Source: Rhizobium sp. CF122 | GTDB lineage: Bacteria; Pseudomonadota; Alphaproteobacteria; Rhizobiales; Rhizobiaceae | Direction: 5' to 3' | Length of the DNA: 64,000 bases | Assembly: GCF_000282035.1 (NCBI RefSeq) | Contig: NZ_AKKA01000070.1 | Coordinates: forward strand, 62,001 to 126,000 | In this document: positions 1-9,250 of the stretch, piece by piece | How positions within the stretch are numbered: the first letter of the stretch is position 1 | Layout of the letters: the number at the start of each line of letters is the position of its first letter | The notes under the pieces: generated by a model | Told to the model about the DNA's origin: nothing | The model's database searches: none | What the model saw: the letters and a program-made list of their open reading frames with translations, nothing else | Translations under genes and position numbers: made by a program

Positions 1-1
1 A

Positions 2-379
2 CTCGCATCCGGTGATGGCGTCATCATCGTCTGCGGCCGCTTCGAGGGCGTCGATCAGCGCGTTATCGATGCGCGTGAATTGGAGGAAGTCTCGATCGGT
101 GACTACGTGCTCTCAGGGGGCGAACCGGCGGCGCTGACCGTACTCGATGCGATCGTCCGTATTCTGCCTGGCGTCATGGGCAACGATCTTTCCGGACTGC
201 ATGAAAGCTTCGAAGGCGGCCTGCTTGAGCATCCGCACTACACCCGGCCGCAGGAATGGGAGGGTCGGGAAATTCCAGCGATCCTCACATCTGGCAATCA
301 CGGCGCGATCGACAAATGGCGCCGCGAGCAGGCACTGCAACTAACCCGGGAACGACGCCCGGACCTGCTGGACGAATAA
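2..379 (+). CDS. trmD: tRNA (guanine-N1)-methyltransferase, C-terminal part
   Basis: This is the 3' end of trmD; the gene begins before the window and about 125 codons remain. TrmD methylates G37 of tRNAs that read CNN and some other codons, using S-adenosylmethionine, and prevents +1 frameshifting. The visible part holds the trefoil-knot SAM-binding signatures [11 protein letters not shown] and [13 protein letters not shown], followed by the C-terminal domain with [10 protein letters not shown]. rplS follows in the usual bacterial order after a 240-bp gap. The identity is secure from these motifs. The gene is truncated only by the window edge, not broken. Confidence 0.95.
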   Translation, partial: LASGDGVIIVCGRFEGVDQRVIDARELEEVSIGDYVLSGGEPAALTVLDAIVRILPGVMGNDLSGLHESFEGGLLEHPHYTRPQEWEGREIPAILTSGNHGAIDKWRREQALQLTRERRPDLLDE

Positions 380-619
380 GAGATGGCCGGCCGCCAGGCA
401 TCCACATTTAACGGTCGGGTTGACAAAATTTCCGGGCCGAAGGGGTGACAAAGCCTGCGCAATACGGTATGCGCACGCCCGGAATGGGAAAACTCCCATC
501 AACCACGTAAAGAAAAACAGACGAATTCGCTCCTGCCCTCACCGGCAAATATCTGCGGCTCGACCAAGGATAGATCGTTCAGAGCGCTCTGGCTGTTGAA
601 CCAACAAAGAGGTTGAGTC
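380..619 (+). other. trmD-rplS intergenic leader
   Basis: This 240-bp gap separates trmD from rplS. It contains a short inverted repeat, TGCGCA, eight bases, TGCGCA, at 454-473. The end of the gap supplies the rplS ribosome-binding region (AAAGAGGTTGAGTC before the ATG). No gene, clear terminator or known RNA family is visible. The length suggests rplS has its own promoter or a leader, but this is inference. Confidence 0.4.
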
Positions 620-1156
620 ATGAACATCATTCAGCAGCTTGAGGCCGAACAGGTCGCCAAGATCGAAGCCCAGCGCACGCTTCCGGAATTCTCCCCGGGC
701 GATACCCTTCGCGTCAACGTTCGCGTCAAGGAAGGTAATCGTACCCGCGTACAGGCCTACGAAGGCGTTTGCATCGCTCGCTCCGGCGGCGGCTTGCAGG
801 AGAACTTCACTGTTCGCAAGATCTCCTACGGCGAAGGCGTCGAGCGCGTATTCCCGGTCTACTCCCCGGCTATCGAAAGCGTAGAAGTCGTTCGCCGCGG
901 TAAGGTCCGTCGCGCGAAGCTCTACTACCTGCGCGACCGTCGCGGCAAGTCGGCTCGTATCGTCGAGAACACCGGCACCCGCGCCCGCAAGCTGAACGAC
1001 GCCGAGCGTCAGGCCGTTGCCGAGGAAAAGGCACGTCTGGAAGCCGAAAAGGTTGCAGCAGCTCAGGCGCTCGCAGCCGAAAAGGCAGCTCAGGAAGCCG
1101 CCGAAGCCAAGGCAGCAGCAGAAGCTGCCGCAGCGGCTGAGCCGGCAGCAGAATAA
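620..1156 (+). CDS. rplS: 50S ribosomal protein L19
   Basis: L19 lies at the 30S-50S interface of the ribosome. Residues 1 to about 115 match the L19 core ([53 protein letters not shown]). The protein is 178 aa, longer than the 115-130 aa typical of E. coli-type L19. The extra part, from about residue 130, is low-complexity Ala/Glu/Lys sequence predicted to be helical, as often seen in rhizobial L19. The ATG follows a good ribosome-binding site (AAAGAGG). A strong terminator follows the stop codon. Confidence 0.97.
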   Translation: MNIIQQLEAEQVAKIEAQRTLPEFSPGDTLRVNVRVKEGNRTRVQAYEGVCIARSGGGLQENFTVRKISYGEGVERVFPVYSPAIESVEVVRRGKVRRAKLYYLRDRRGKSARIVENTGTRARKLNDAERQAVAEEKARLEAEKVAAAQALAAEKAAQEAAEAKAAAEAAAAAEPAAE

Positions 1157-1180
1157 GTTTCAATCCTTAGCGATTGTCGG

Positions 1181-1209
1181 AAAAGGCGGCTTCTGGGCCG
1201 CCTTTTTTT
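1181..1209 (+). terminator. Rho-independent terminator after rplS
   Basis: AAAGGCGGC and GCCGCCTTT form a GC-rich stem with a short TTCTGG loop, followed directly by a run of T. It lies 25 bp after the rplS stop and ends the trmD-rplS transcript. Confidence 0.9.
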
Positions 1210-1373
1210 GTTGCGCGCAATAGAGCGCCACTGCACTCCGACAGCGTCCCGGGCGATCTCCGGTCCTTTACGAGCCATTGTCCGAAAATTCCGAACAGCC
1301 CGTGCGGAATGTATGCCGTTATCGCCGGAGCGAACCTGCTCTATTTCTACCCCGTCTTTAAACGGAGTAGACC

Positions 1374-2246
1374 ATGTCCAACCTTGAAAAATCGGGCACA
1401 TTCACACTCGGCGACCGCACGGTGACGCGGCTCGGTTACGGTGCCATGCAGCTTGCTGGCAAGGGCGTCTTCGGGCCACCGAAGGACCGCGCCGAATCGA
1501 TAGCTGTGCTGCGCGAAGCGGTCGAAAGCGGCGTCAACCATATCGACACCAGCGATTTCTACGGTCCGCACATCACCAACCAGATCATTAGGGAGGCGCT
1601 GCACCCTTATAAGAGTGATCTTGTGATCGTCACGAAGATTGGAGCAACGCGTGGCCTAGACGCGTCGTGGAATCCGGCCTTCACAAAAGAAGCACTGACG
1701 CAGGCGATCCATGACAACCTTGAGAATCTCGGCCTTGACGTGATCGATGTGGTCAATCTACGAGCCATATTCGATGTCCATGGCCCTGCCGAAGGATCTC
1801 TAGAAGAACCGTTGACCGTCCTCGCCGATCTTCAGCGCCAGGGTCTCATCAAACACATTGGCCTCTCCAATGTCACCGCCAAGCAAATCGCGGACGGGCG
1901 AAGGATTACCGAGATCGTCTGCGTTCAAAACCAGTATAACCTTGCGCTTCGCGGGGATGACGCGCTGATCGAACAGCTTGCGGTGGAAGGGACTGCCTAC
2001 GTGCCGTTCTTTCCGCTTGGCGGCTTCACGCCATTGCAGTCGTCCACGCTATCTGATGTTGCGGCGGAGCTCGACGCAACACCGATGCAGGTAGCTCTTG
2101 CTTGGCTCCTGCAGCACGCGCCAAACATCCTGCTGATCCCCGGCACCTCATCACGTACCCACCTCAGAGAGAACCTCGCGGTTGCCGATATCGCCTTGCC
2201 GGACGACGCCATCGAGAAACTCGACGGCATTGCAACGACTGGCTAA
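1374..2246 (+). CDS. Aldo/keto reductase family oxidoreductase
   Basis: This 290-aa soluble protein is a TIM-barrel NADPH-dependent aldo/keto reductase. Family motifs are visible: DTSDFYGP at about residues 58-65 with the catalytic Asp and Tyr, VTKIG at about 84-88 with the catalytic Lys, and the cofactor-binding segment LIPGTSSRTHLRENL near residue 255. The substrate cannot be told from the sequence. It stands alone between two terminators, so it is probably monocistronic. The ATG is preceded by AACGGAGTAGACC, an acceptable ribosome-binding site. Confidence 0.85.
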   Translation: MSNLEKSGTFTLGDRTVTRLGYGAMQLAGKGVFGPPKDRAESIAVLREAVESGVNHIDTSDFYGPHITNQIIREALHPYKSDLVIVTKIGATRGLDASWNPAFTKEALTQAIHDNLENLGLDVIDVVNLRAIFDVHGPAEGSLEEPLTVLADLQRQGLIKHIGLSNVTAKQIADGRRITEIVCVQNQYNLALRGDDALIEQLAVEGTAYVPFFPLGGFTPLQSSTLSDVAAELDATPMQVALAWLLQHAPNILLIPGTSSRTHLRENLAVADIALPDDAIEKLDGIATTG

Positions 2247-2329
2247 CCTCTTGGACCTGGACCAGACGGAATGTTCTCCGGGTACTGGCAGTGACATTTG
2301 CGACCTATCCCGCAAAAATCTTTGCATGG

Positions 2330-2356
2330 AAAGGCGGTCTTTGGGCCGCCTTTTCT
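2330..2356 (+). terminator. Rho-independent terminator after the aldo/keto reductase
   Basis: AAAGGCGG and CCGCCTTTT pair around a short loop (TCTTTGGG) and are followed by a T-rich stretch. It lies about 85 bp after the stop codon and is close in sequence to the rplS terminator. Confidence 0.85.
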
Positions 2357-2443
2357 GTTTTTGGGTGAGCGCATGCGGCAATGCTCTTGCCATTCGCTTC
2401 GCAACTATGACAGGTTTCGCGGGCTATTTCGGGGAGATATTTA

Positions 2444-3241
2444 ATGCCGTTCCGCCGCACCGTCCTTGCAGGACTGACCGCTTTGATCCTGTCGCCGCTG
2501 GCGACGTTGGCCGCCGACCTTCCGGACCTCAAGGGCAAGTCGGTCGTCGTCGTTACTGAAAATGCCTATCCGCCGCTGCAGTTCGTCGACCCGAAGTCGG
2601 GCAAGGCCATCGGCTGGGAGTATGATGCAATGAACGAGATCGCCAAGCGGCTGAATTTCAAGGTCGAGTACCAGAATACCAGCTGGGACGCGATGATCCA
2701 GGCCGTGTCGGACAACCAGTACAACATTGGCATGACCGGCATCACCATCAAGGATGATCGCAAGGCCAAGGTGGATTTCTCCGATCCCTACATGCGCTCG
2801 CAGCAGTTCATGCTGGTGCGCGGCGACGAAAGCCGCTTCACCGACGCCAAGACCTTCGGTGCCTTCAATGACGGCCTCGTCGGCGCCCAGCCGGGCACGT
2901 CGCCCTTTTATACGGCTGTCTATGAAATCCTCGATGGCAACGAACAGAACCCGCGCGTCAAGCTCTTCGAAACCTTCGGCGCCACCGTTCAGGCCCTCAA
3001 GGCCGGCGATGTCGACGTCGTGCTGACCGACAGCGTCGCGGCCAAGGGCTATGTCGATGCCTCTAACGGCGGCCTGAAGGTCATCGGCGGCCCGCTCGGC
3101 ACCGAAGACTTTGGCTTCATCTTCCCGAAGGGCTCCGATCTCGTCGGCCCGGTGAATGCCGCGATCGCAAGCCTGAAGGCCGACGGCACCTTCGACGCGC
3201 TGAACAAGAAGTGGTTCCTCGACTACAAGATGGGCGAATGA
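2444..3241 (+). CDS. Amino-acid ABC transporter substrate-binding protein
   Basis: This 265-aa periplasmic protein belongs to bacterial extracellular solute-binding family 3. Residues 1-23 form a signal peptide (positively charged start, hydrophobic core, likely cleavage after TLA). The mature protein shows family features such as [42 protein letters not shown] and [10 protein letters not shown]. It would capture a polar amino acid and deliver it to the permease encoded 22 bp downstream. The exact ligand is unknown. No ATPase gene lies beside this pair, so it probably borrows one encoded elsewhere. Confidence 0.9.
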   Translation: MPFRRTVLAGLTALILSPLATLAADLPDLKGKSVVVVTENAYPPLQFVDPKSGKAIGWEYDAMNEIAKRLNFKVEYQNTSWDAMIQAVSDNQYNIGMTGITIKDDRKAKVDFSDPYMRSQQFMLVRGDESRFTDAKTFGAFNDGLVGAQPGTSPFYTAVYEILDGNEQNPRVKLFETFGATVQALKAGDVDVVLTDSVAAKGYVDASNGGLKVIGGPLGTEDFGFIFPKGSDLVGPVNAAIASLKADGTFDALNKKWFLDYKMGE

Positions 3242-3263
3242 TCCTGTCTTCGGTTAACGCGTA

Positions 3264-4085
3264 ATGGCTCCTCAGCCAGCCCCAAGCGGGCATAGTAAGG
3301 GCGACTACCCCTGGTGGCTGGTCGCCCTTGTCGCGATCGGCATCGTCCTTGCCGTCGTCATCATCACCAACGACATCTATGCGCAGGTCTTCCGCACTGT
3401 CTTCAACGGCGTCGGCGTCACCATTTTCGTAACGCTGGTGGGATTTGCGCTGGCGACCATTCTCGGCCTCGGCATCGCGCTGCTCGGGCTCTCCGACAGC
3501 ATTGCGCTCCGCCAGATCTCGCGCTTCTACATCGAGGTCATCCGCGGCGTGCCGATGCTGGTGCTGCTGTTCTATGTCGCCTTTGTCGGCGCCCCCGGCA
3601 TCGTCGCCGCCTACAACTTCCTGACCCGCCCGCTGGTCCAGGCCGGCTTGAGCGAACCGGTGATGGTGCGCGACTTCTCGCTGATGTGGCGAGCGATCAT
3701 CGCGCTGATGATCGGCTACTCCTCCTTCATCGCCGAAGTCTTCCGCGCCGGCATCCAGTCGGTCGACCACGGCCAGATCGAGGCCGCCAAGGCGCTCGGT
3801 CTGTCGCGCTATCATCGCTTCCGCTTCGTCGTCTTCCCGCAGGCGATCAAGGTGATCTTTCCGCCGCTGTCGAACGATTTCGTCGCCATGGTCAAGGACA
3901 GTTCGCTGGTCTCGGTGCTCGGCGTCTCGGACATCACGCAGATGGGCAAGATCTACGCCTCCGGCTCGTTTCGCTTCTTTGAAACCTATTCGATCGTCAC
4001 CTATATCTACCTCATCCTGACAATCGGTTTGTCGCTTGCGTTGAGGCAAGTGGAGAAGCGGATGCGCGGGAAGGACCGGCGCTAG
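3264..4085 (+). CDS. Amino-acid ABC transporter permease (HisMQ type)
   Basis: This 273-aa inner-membrane protein has several hydrophobic helices and the HEAT/HisM-type permease signature. The EAA loop that contacts the ATPase is visible as EAAKALGLSRYHRFRFVVFPQA at about residues 173-194 (within the family motif EAA-x3-G-x9-I-x-LP). It follows the substrate-binding gene by 22 bp, so they are one operon. A single permease implies a homodimer. A possible ATG start at 3264 gives a Pro/Lys-rich cytoplasmic lead before the first helix near residue 17. Confidence 0.9.
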   Translation: MAPQPAPSGHSKGDYPWWLVALVAIGIVLAVVIITNDIYAQVFRTVFNGVGVTIFVTLVGFALATILGLGIALLGLSDSIALRQISRFYIEVIRGVPMLVLLFYVAFVGAPGIVAAYNFLTRPLVQAGLSEPVMVRDFSLMWRAIIALMIGYSSFIAEVFRAGIQSVDHGQIEAAKALGLSRYHRFRFVVFPQAIKVIFPPLSNDFVAMVKDSSLVSVLGVSDITQMGKIYASGSFRFFETYSIVTYIYLILTIGLSLALRQVEKRMRGKDRR

Positions 4086-4327
4086 AGTCCGAATGATTCG
4101 AATTGCCGCCGTCGCGAAAAATTGGTATGTGACAGCGCATGGAATCCAAGTTCAGTTGCATTGGGGCGCATATTTTCGTGCTGCAGGATCATTACCGCCT
4201 GCCGGCACGCTTCTTTGCGGCCGTTTCCGGTGCACTCAACAGCCGACTTCGTTGATCGAACGACGGCCTGGCGATCACCGCCACCAGCTCCATTTCTCCA
4301 TATGCATCCAAGAACGGACCTACCGCC
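4086..4327. other. Upstream region of leuC
   Basis: This 242-bp gap lies between the ABC permease and leuC. I see no leucine-rich leader peptide, no T-box-like element and no strong terminator. It presumably carries the leuC promoter. Open frames here have no recognisable protein character. Confidence 0.4.
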
Positions 4328-5737
4328 ATGAGCGCACCGCGTACCCTTTACGATAAGATCTGGGACGACCACCTGGTCGATCAGCAGGACGACGGCACCT
4401 GTCTTCTCTACATCGACCGCCACCTGGTCCATGAAGTCACTTCGCCGCAGGCTTTCGAAGGCCTGCGCATGACCGGCCGCAAAGTCCGCGCGCCTGAGAA
4501 GACGTTGGCTGTCGTCGACCACAACGTCCCGACCTCGCCCGATCGTCATCTCGGCATCAAGAACGAGGAGAGCCGTATCCAGGTCGAGCAGCTCGCCATC
4601 AACGCTGCCGAGTTCAATGTCGAGTACTACTCGGAGAACGACAAGCGTCAGGGCATCGTCCACATCATCGGACCGGAGCAGGGCTTCACGCTGCCTGGCA
4701 TGACGATCGTCTGCGGCGACAGCCACACCTCGACGCACGGTGCCTTCGGCTCACTCGCCCATGGCATCGGCACGTCTGAGGTCGAGCACGTGCTCGCGAC
4801 CCAGACGCTGATCCAGAAGAAGGCAAAGAACATGCTGGTGCAGGTCGACGGCGTGCTGCCGGCTGGCGTCACCGCCAAGGATATCGTGCTCGCCATCATC
4901 GGCGAAATCGGCACCGCCGGCGGCACCGGCTACGTTATCGAGTATGCCGGCGAAGCCATTCGCGCGCTGTCGATGGAAGGCCGGATGACGATCTGCAACA
5001 TGTCGATCGAAGGCGGCGCCCGCGCCGGCCTGATCGCGCCTGATGATACCACCTTCGAATACATCAAGGGCAAGCCGCGTGCGCCGAAAGGCGACGCGCT
5101 GGAACAGGCAATCGCTTACTGGAAGACCCTGAAGTCGGATGAGGGCGCGCATTTCGACCGCGTTGTGAAGCTCAACGCCGCCGAACTGCCCCCGATCGTG
5201 TCCTGGGGCTCCTCTCCGGAGGACGTCATCTCCGTTCAGGGCGTCGTTCCGAACCCGGACGAAATCCCGGAAGAGACGAAGCGCGCCTCCAAGTGGCGGG
5301 CGCTTGACTACATGGGCCTGAAGCCCGGCACCCCGATCACCGAGATCAACATCGACCGCGTCTTCATCGGTTCCTGCACCAACGGCCGTATCGAGGACCT
5401 GCGCGCCGTAGCCAAGGTCGTCGAAGGCAAGACCGTTGCCTCGACCGTCAATGCCATGATCGTTCCGGGCTCCGGCCTGGTGAAGGAGCAGGCAGAGCAG
5501 GAAGGCCTCGACAAGATCTTCAAGGCCGCTGGCTTCGACTGGCGCGAGCCTGGCTGCTCCATGTGCCTTGCCATGAACGACGACCGTCTGAAGCCCGGCG
5601 AACGTTGCGCCTCGACCTCGAACCGCAACTTCGAAGGCCGCCAGGGCTTCAAGGGCCGCACGCACTTGGTCTCTCCAGCGATGGCTGCCGCTGCCGCGAT
5701 CGCCGGCCATTTCGTCGATATTCGCGAGTGGAACTAA
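4328..5737 (+). CDS. leuC: 3-isopropylmalate dehydratase large subunit
   Basis: LeuC with LeuD converts 2-isopropylmalate to 3-isopropylmalate in leucine biosynthesis. The 469-aa length is standard. It is an aconitase-family 4Fe-4S enzyme, and its three cluster ligands are visible: Cys350 in GSCTNGR, then Cys410 and Cys413 in GCSMCLA. Other hallmarks are [14 protein letters not shown] and [10 protein letters not shown]. leuD is not in the window, which is common in rhizobia where leuC and leuD are apart. The start ATG at 4328 gives the usual [15 protein letters not shown] beginning. Confidence 0.97.
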   Translation: MSAPRTLYDKIWDDHLVDQQDDGTCLLYIDRHLVHEVTSPQAFEGLRMTGRKVRAPEKTLAVVDHNVPTSPDRHLGIKNEESRIQVEQLAINAAEFNVEYYSENDKRQGIVHIIGPEQGFTLPGMTIVCGDSHTSTHGAFGSLAHGIGTSEVEHVLATQTLIQKKAKNMLVQVDGVLPAGVTAKDIVLAIIGEIGTAGGTGYVIEYAGEAIRALSMEGRMTICNMSIEGGARAGLIAPDDTTFEYIKGKPRAPKGDALEQAIAYWKTLKSDEGAHFDRVVKLNAAELPPIVSWGSSPEDVISVQGVVPNPDEIPEETKRASKWRALDYMGLKPGTPITEINIDRVFIGSCTNGRIEDLRAVAKVVEGKTVASTVNAMIVPGSGLVKEQAEQEGLDKIFKAAGFDWREPGCSMCLAMNDDRLKPGERCASTSNRNFEGRQGFKGRTHLVSPAMAAAAAIAGHFVDIREWN

Positions 5738-5745
5738 GACAGGAA

Positions 5746-5773
5746 AGCCTCCCTTCGGAAACGAGGGGAGGCT
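5746..5773 (+). terminator. Terminator-like hairpin after leuC
   Basis: AGCCTCCC at 5746-5753 pairs with GGGAGGCT at 5766-5773 around a 12-nt loop, 8 bp after the leuC stop. The stem is strong, but no T-run follows, so termination may be weak or the hairpin may protect the mRNA end. Confidence 0.6.
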
Positions 5774-5839
5774 ATCTCAGCAGACACCGGACGCATTCGG
5801 TGAGACAATAGCGGCGTTCGAACCCTGAACACCTTTCGG

Positions 5840-6385
5840 ATGGGCAACATGAACGCCGCAAAGTCGACCGCCAAACGGCGCCTCCTCCTTCTTCGTCACG
5901 CCAAATCCGCATGGCCGGCAGACGTTGCCGACCACGACCGTCCGCTTGCAGGTCGCGGAGAGAAGGCAGCCCCGCTGATGGGGCGCTATCTTGCCCGTGA
6001 AAGGCTTACTCCTGATCTTGTACTGGTGTCATCAGCTCGCCGCACCCAACAGACTTGGGAGCTCATCGCCAAAAAGCTTCCATCCTCAATTGCAAAGCAG
6101 GATACCGTAGACTTGTACGAAGCCTCCGCGGCCAAAATCGCTACGGTCATAAAGTCGATCGATCCATCGGTTCGGACGCTTATGCTGATAGGGCACAATC
6201 CTGGCTTTCAGGATCTTGCTGATGGCCTGATCGGCGCTGGCGATCCGGAGGCATGTTCTGGCATCAGGCAGAAATTCCCGACGGCCGCCCTTGCGGTGAT
6301 CGACTTCGATGCCGATCGCTGGAAACAGCTGAAGCCAAAAAGCGGCACGCTGGAACGGTTCGTCACGCCGCGCTCGCTCGCCTAA
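5840..6385 (+). CDS. SixA-like histidine phosphatase family protein
   Basis: This 181-aa cytosolic protein belongs to the histidine phosphatase superfamily, SixA branch. The phosphate-accepting motif LLLLRHAKSAWP is at about residues 15-26, with the catalytic His at 20. A second family His is in LIGHNPGF near residue 119. SixA of E. coli removes phosphate from phosphohistidine proteins (NPr/ArcB), but the partner here is unknown. An ATG three codons downstream (5849) is an alternative start. It is convergent with the next aldo/keto reductase gene. Confidence 0.8.
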   Translation: MGNMNAAKSTAKRRLLLLRHAKSAWPADVADHDRPLAGRGEKAAPLMGRYLARERLTPDLVLVSSARRTQQTWELIAKKLPSSIAKQDTVDLYEASAAKIATVIKSIDPSVRTLMLIGHNPGFQDLADGLIGAGDPEACSGIRQKFPTAALAVIDFDADRWKQLKPKSGTLERFVTPRSLA

Positions 6386-6440
6386 GCGAAAGCTGCGTCT
6401 CCCTCCTCTGACATGGAGAGAAGGGAGAGCAAAGTTTAGA

Positions 6441-7271
6441 TCAAAAGTTAGCGGTGTAGGGATCAGGCCCCATGCGGGCGCTCTTGTCGTCGAGCGTGGC
6501 AATCGCCGCCATGTCGGCCGCATCGAGCTTGAAATCGAATACCTTGAAATTCTCCTCGATCCGCGATGGCGTCACCGACTTCGGAATGACGACGAGGCCG
6601 CCATCGATATGCCAGCGGATGATGACCTGCGCAGGCGTCTTTCCGTGCTTCTTGGCGATCTCGCCAATCGTTGCATCGGCAACCAACTTGCCCTGACCGA
6701 GCGGGCTCCAGGATTCGGTGACGATGTTCAGCTTCTTGTGTGCTTCCTGCGCCGCCTTCTGCTGGAAATCCGGATGCAGCTCGATCTGGTTGATAACAGG
6801 AACGACGCCTGTGTCGCCGATGATCTGCTCCAGATGATCGGGATAGAAGTTCGAAACACCGATGGAACGGGCGCGGCCTTCTTCCCTGATCTTCACGAAG
6901 GCCTTCCAGGTTTCGCGATACAGCCCGCGGTGCGGCGATGGCCAGTGGATGAGGTAGAGATCGACATAATCCGTACCGAGCTTCTTCAGGCTGCCCTCGA
7001 ACGCGCGCATGGTCGCGTCGTAGCCCTGGTCTGTGTTGCGGAGCTTGGTGGTAACGAAAATGTCCTTGCGATCTAGGCCGGACGAGCGGATGCCCTCGCC
7101 GACGCCTTCCTCGTTGTCGTAGCCGGAAGCCGTATCGATGTGACGATAGCCGGCGGCAATGGCCGTGCGGACCGTCGGTGCTGCAATCTCCTGGGGTGTC
7201 TGCCACACGCCGAGACCGACCTGGGGAATGGAATGTCCGTCATGGAAAGTGATGATGGGTTGTTGTGCCAC
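6441..7271 (-). CDS. Aldo/keto reductase (2,5-diketogluconate-reductase-like)
   Basis: This 276-aa protein is an AKR5-type aldo/keto reductase. Motifs in order: GLGVWQTP near residue 17, DTASGYDNEEGVGEG with catalytic Asp and Tyr, VTTKL with catalytic Lys, YLIHWPSPH with the active-site His, then IGVSNFYPDHLEQI and IPKSVTPSRIEENF for cofactor binding. Relatives reduce 2,5-diketo-D-gluconate, methylglyoxal or other small carbonyls with NADPH. The true substrate is not known. It is separate from the plus-strand SixA-like gene and ends tail to tail with it. Confidence 0.87.
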   Translation of the reverse strand: MAQQPIITFHDGHSIPQVGLGVWQTPQEIAAPTVRTAIAAGYRHIDTASGYDNEEGVGEGIRSSGLDRKDIFVTTKLRNTDQGYDATMRAFEGSLKKLGTDYVDLYLIHWPSPHRGLYRETWKAFVKIREEGRARSIGVSNFYPDHLEQIIGDTGVVPVINQIELHPDFQQKAAQEAHKKLNIVTESWSPLGQGKLVADATIGEIAKKHGKTPAQVIIRWHIDGGLVVIPKSVTPSRIEENFKVFDFKLDAADMAAIATLDDKSARMGPDPYTANF

Positions 7272-7412
7272 AATATATCTCCGGAAGTTTGAAGAATTGG
7301 ACGGGGCGTAGTTGAACCCGCAGCCTTTGCGGACTTCCCTGCGCGCGTTTCAGCCCTTGCGCCGGTCGAAAAGGCATATAGGTCAGCTCGGCTGGTTTAT
7401 CACCCCCGCACA

Positions 7413-7925
7413 TCAAAGAACGCGTACGGTCGTGCCCTTGCGCATGAAGGGAAGAAGACGCCGCATATCGCGCGGATGAACGGCCACGCATCCCGCGGTC
7501 GGCTCGTAGCCCGGTTTGATCAAATGGAAGAAGATGGCCGAACCGCGATTCCGCGCGCGCGAAGTGATGTTCCAGTCCATGACGAGACAGACATCGTACA
7601 GCCCGTCCTTGCGCATCATTTCCTCGTGGCTCGGTCGAAACGGCGCTTTGACGAGCCTATTGTAATTCGCATTCTCGGGCTGGTCACACCAGAGCATTTC
7701 CTCGCTGATGCGACGAATCGCGAGCGGCGTCTCAAGGCGCACGGGCCGCTCACCGCGGCGGAAGCCGGAAAGCAGCTTCATCGAGGCTATGGGGGTGGCA
7801 CCATCTCCCTCGCGCTTGAGAACCGTTCGGCCTGAACGACCGATTGCGGCGGGCACCGTAATCGTGCCGAGCTGGACCAGAGCCCGACTTTTTTTGCCCG
7901 GTGCAGGACGAACGAGAAGGGTCAT
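7413..7925 (-). CDS. L,D-transpeptidase (YkuD domain) family protein
   Basis: The protein carries a YkuD catalytic domain. The active-site motif reads HLIKPG, then GCVAVHPRDM, with the nucleophilic Cys and preceding His, near the C terminus. Such enzymes cross-link peptidoglycan stem peptides or attach proteins to them. I chose the ATG at 7925 (170 aa) because the upstream extension to 7970 is short, very basic and lacks a clear ribosome-binding site. No signal peptide is visible with either start, which is odd for a cell-wall enzyme though common for this short rhizobial type. Confidence 0.78.
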   Translation of the reverse strand: MTLLVRPAPGKKSRALVQLGTITVPAAIGRSGRTVLKREGDGATPIASMKLLSGFRRGERPVRLETPLAIRRISEEMLWCDQPENANYNRLVKAPFRPSHEEMMRKDGLYDVCLVMDWNITSRARNRGSAIFFHLIKPGYEPTAGCVAVHPRDMRRLLPFMRKGTTVRVL

Positions 7926-8105
7926 CGACTTTATCCGCCTCGAGCGCCTTGTTTTCTCCATTTTTCTCACATGTGTTGGCCATTGCTAGGATCGCGATTG
8001 AAATCACATAGCATCGTATACGACAACAGCTTGGTCGCCCGATCTTTGCCAATGGTGGAAAATTGGCGTAGGACTAACGGGACCGAAGGCGAGGGATAGA
8101 GCCGC

Positions 8106-8789
8106 ATGACCGCACGCACCATTCTCTTGGTGGATGATGATGACGACCTCCGGGAGACGCTCACGGAGCAGCTTTCTCTCTACGACGAGTTCACGGTCCT
8201 TCAGGAAATGACGGCGGCCAAGGGTGTCGAGCGCGCGCGATCTACGCCGATCGATCTGCTGATCATGGATGTGGGCCTGCCCGATATGGACGGCCGCGAG
8301 GCTGTGAAGCTGCTGCGCAAGGGCGGACTAAAAGCCCCGATCATCATGCTGACCGGCCATGACACGGATTCCGATACGATCCTTGGCCTGGAAGCAGGTG
8401 CCAACGACTACGTGACCAAGCCCTTCCGCTTTGCAGTTCTGCTTGCGCGCATCCGCGTTCAGCTGCGCCAGCACGAGCAGAGCGAGGACGCCACCTTCAA
8501 TGTCGGCCCCTACGTCTTCAAGCCGAGCCAGAAGCTCCTTACCATGGACAGCGGCCAAAAGATCCGCCTGACCGAAAAGGAAGCGGCGATCATTCGCTAT
8601 CTCTACCGCGCTGAGCAGAGGGTCGTCACCCGCGACGTGCTGCTGGAAGAGGTATGGGGTTACAATTCCGGCGTGACGACGCATACGCTGGAAACCCATG
8701 TCTATCGTCTGCGCCAGAAGATCGAACGCGATCCCTCCAATGCCGAAATTCTGGTGACGGAAAACGGCGGCTACAAGATCATACCGTAA
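8106..8789 (+). CDS. cenR: OmpR-type response regulator, CenR/OtpR-like
   Basis: This 227-aa two-component response regulator has a receiver domain (residues 1-120) with phospho-acceptor Asp55 in LLIMDVGLPDMDG and the conserved YVTKPF lysine, then a winged-helix DNA-binding domain (about 130-225). It lies 1 bp before a gene for a cyclic-nucleotide-binding protein. That pairing matches what I recall of the Brucella otpR (cenR) locus, where the regulator controls cell-envelope and stress functions. The CenR assignment rests on that context plus overall sequence feel; the response-regulator assignment itself is secure. No histidine kinase gene is adjacent. Confidence 0.75.
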   Translation: MTARTILLVDDDDDLRETLTEQLSLYDEFTVLQEMTAAKGVERARSTPIDLLIMDVGLPDMDGREAVKLLRKGGLKAPIIMLTGHDTDSDTILGLEAGANDYVTKPFRFAVLLARIRVQLRQHEQSEDATFNVGPYVFKPSQKLLTMDSGQKIRLTEKEAAIIRYLYRAEQRVVTRDVLLEEVWGYNSGVTTHTLETHVYRLRQKIERDPSNAEILVTENGGYKIIP

Positions 8790-8790
8790 G

Positions 8791-9246
8791 ATGGCACTAA
8801 ACGATGACATTCGACTGTTGTCGCAGCTGCCGCTGTTCCACGGCATGTCCGAGGATCAGCTGCGGCTGATCGCCTTTGGTGCGGATCGACGCGTCATTTC
8901 AGCCGGCCAGATGCTCTTTCGTGAAGGCTCGCCGGCGGAAAGCGCCTATGTCATCCTCAGTGGGGGCGTGGAGCTCAGCCGGACCGGCCGCGATGGTCAG
9001 CCCGAAATCCAGAGCACGGTCGGACCCGGCACGCTTCTATCCGAACTTGCGCTGATCACCCTGGTCGAGCGCAAGTTTACCGCTGTTGCGACGGAAGACA
9101 CCAGCATCATCCGTATCACCCGCTCGCTCTTCCATCGGCTGATCGAGGAATATCCGGATGCTGCCCGGCTGATCGAGAGCCGCATCCGCGACAACATCGC
9201 CGAACTCGCGGCCAAAGCCGCGGCCCAACTGCACCGCTTCGCCTGA
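8791..9246 (+). CDS. Cyclic-nucleotide-binding domain protein (Crp-like sensor without HTH)
   Basis: This 151-aa protein is almost entirely one cNMP-binding domain: LFHGMSEDQLRLIAFGADRR, AGQMLFREGSPAESAYVILSGGVELSR, then GTLLSELALI in place of the usual phosphate-binding cassette (a GE-x-A-L type motif). No DNA-binding helix-turn-helix follows. It resembles the regulatory subunit fold of cAMP-dependent kinases. It is separated from the response regulator by 1 bp and so is probably cotranscribed with it. A role as a partner of that regulator is inference from context. Confidence 0.8.
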   Translation: MALNDDIRLLSQLPLFHGMSEDQLRLIAFGADRRVISAGQMLFREGSPAESAYVILSGGVELSRTGRDGQPEIQSTVGPGTLLSELALITLVERKFTAVATEDTSIIRITRSLFHRLIEEYPDAARLIESRIRDNIAELAAKAAAQLHRFA

Positions 9247-9250
9247 CAGA

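Noticed and set aside
3117-4049. Long minus-strand open frame (310 codons) opposite the amino-acid permease.
   Set aside because: Asp/Arg/His-rich antisense shadow typical of high-GC genes; the plus strand clearly encodes the permease.
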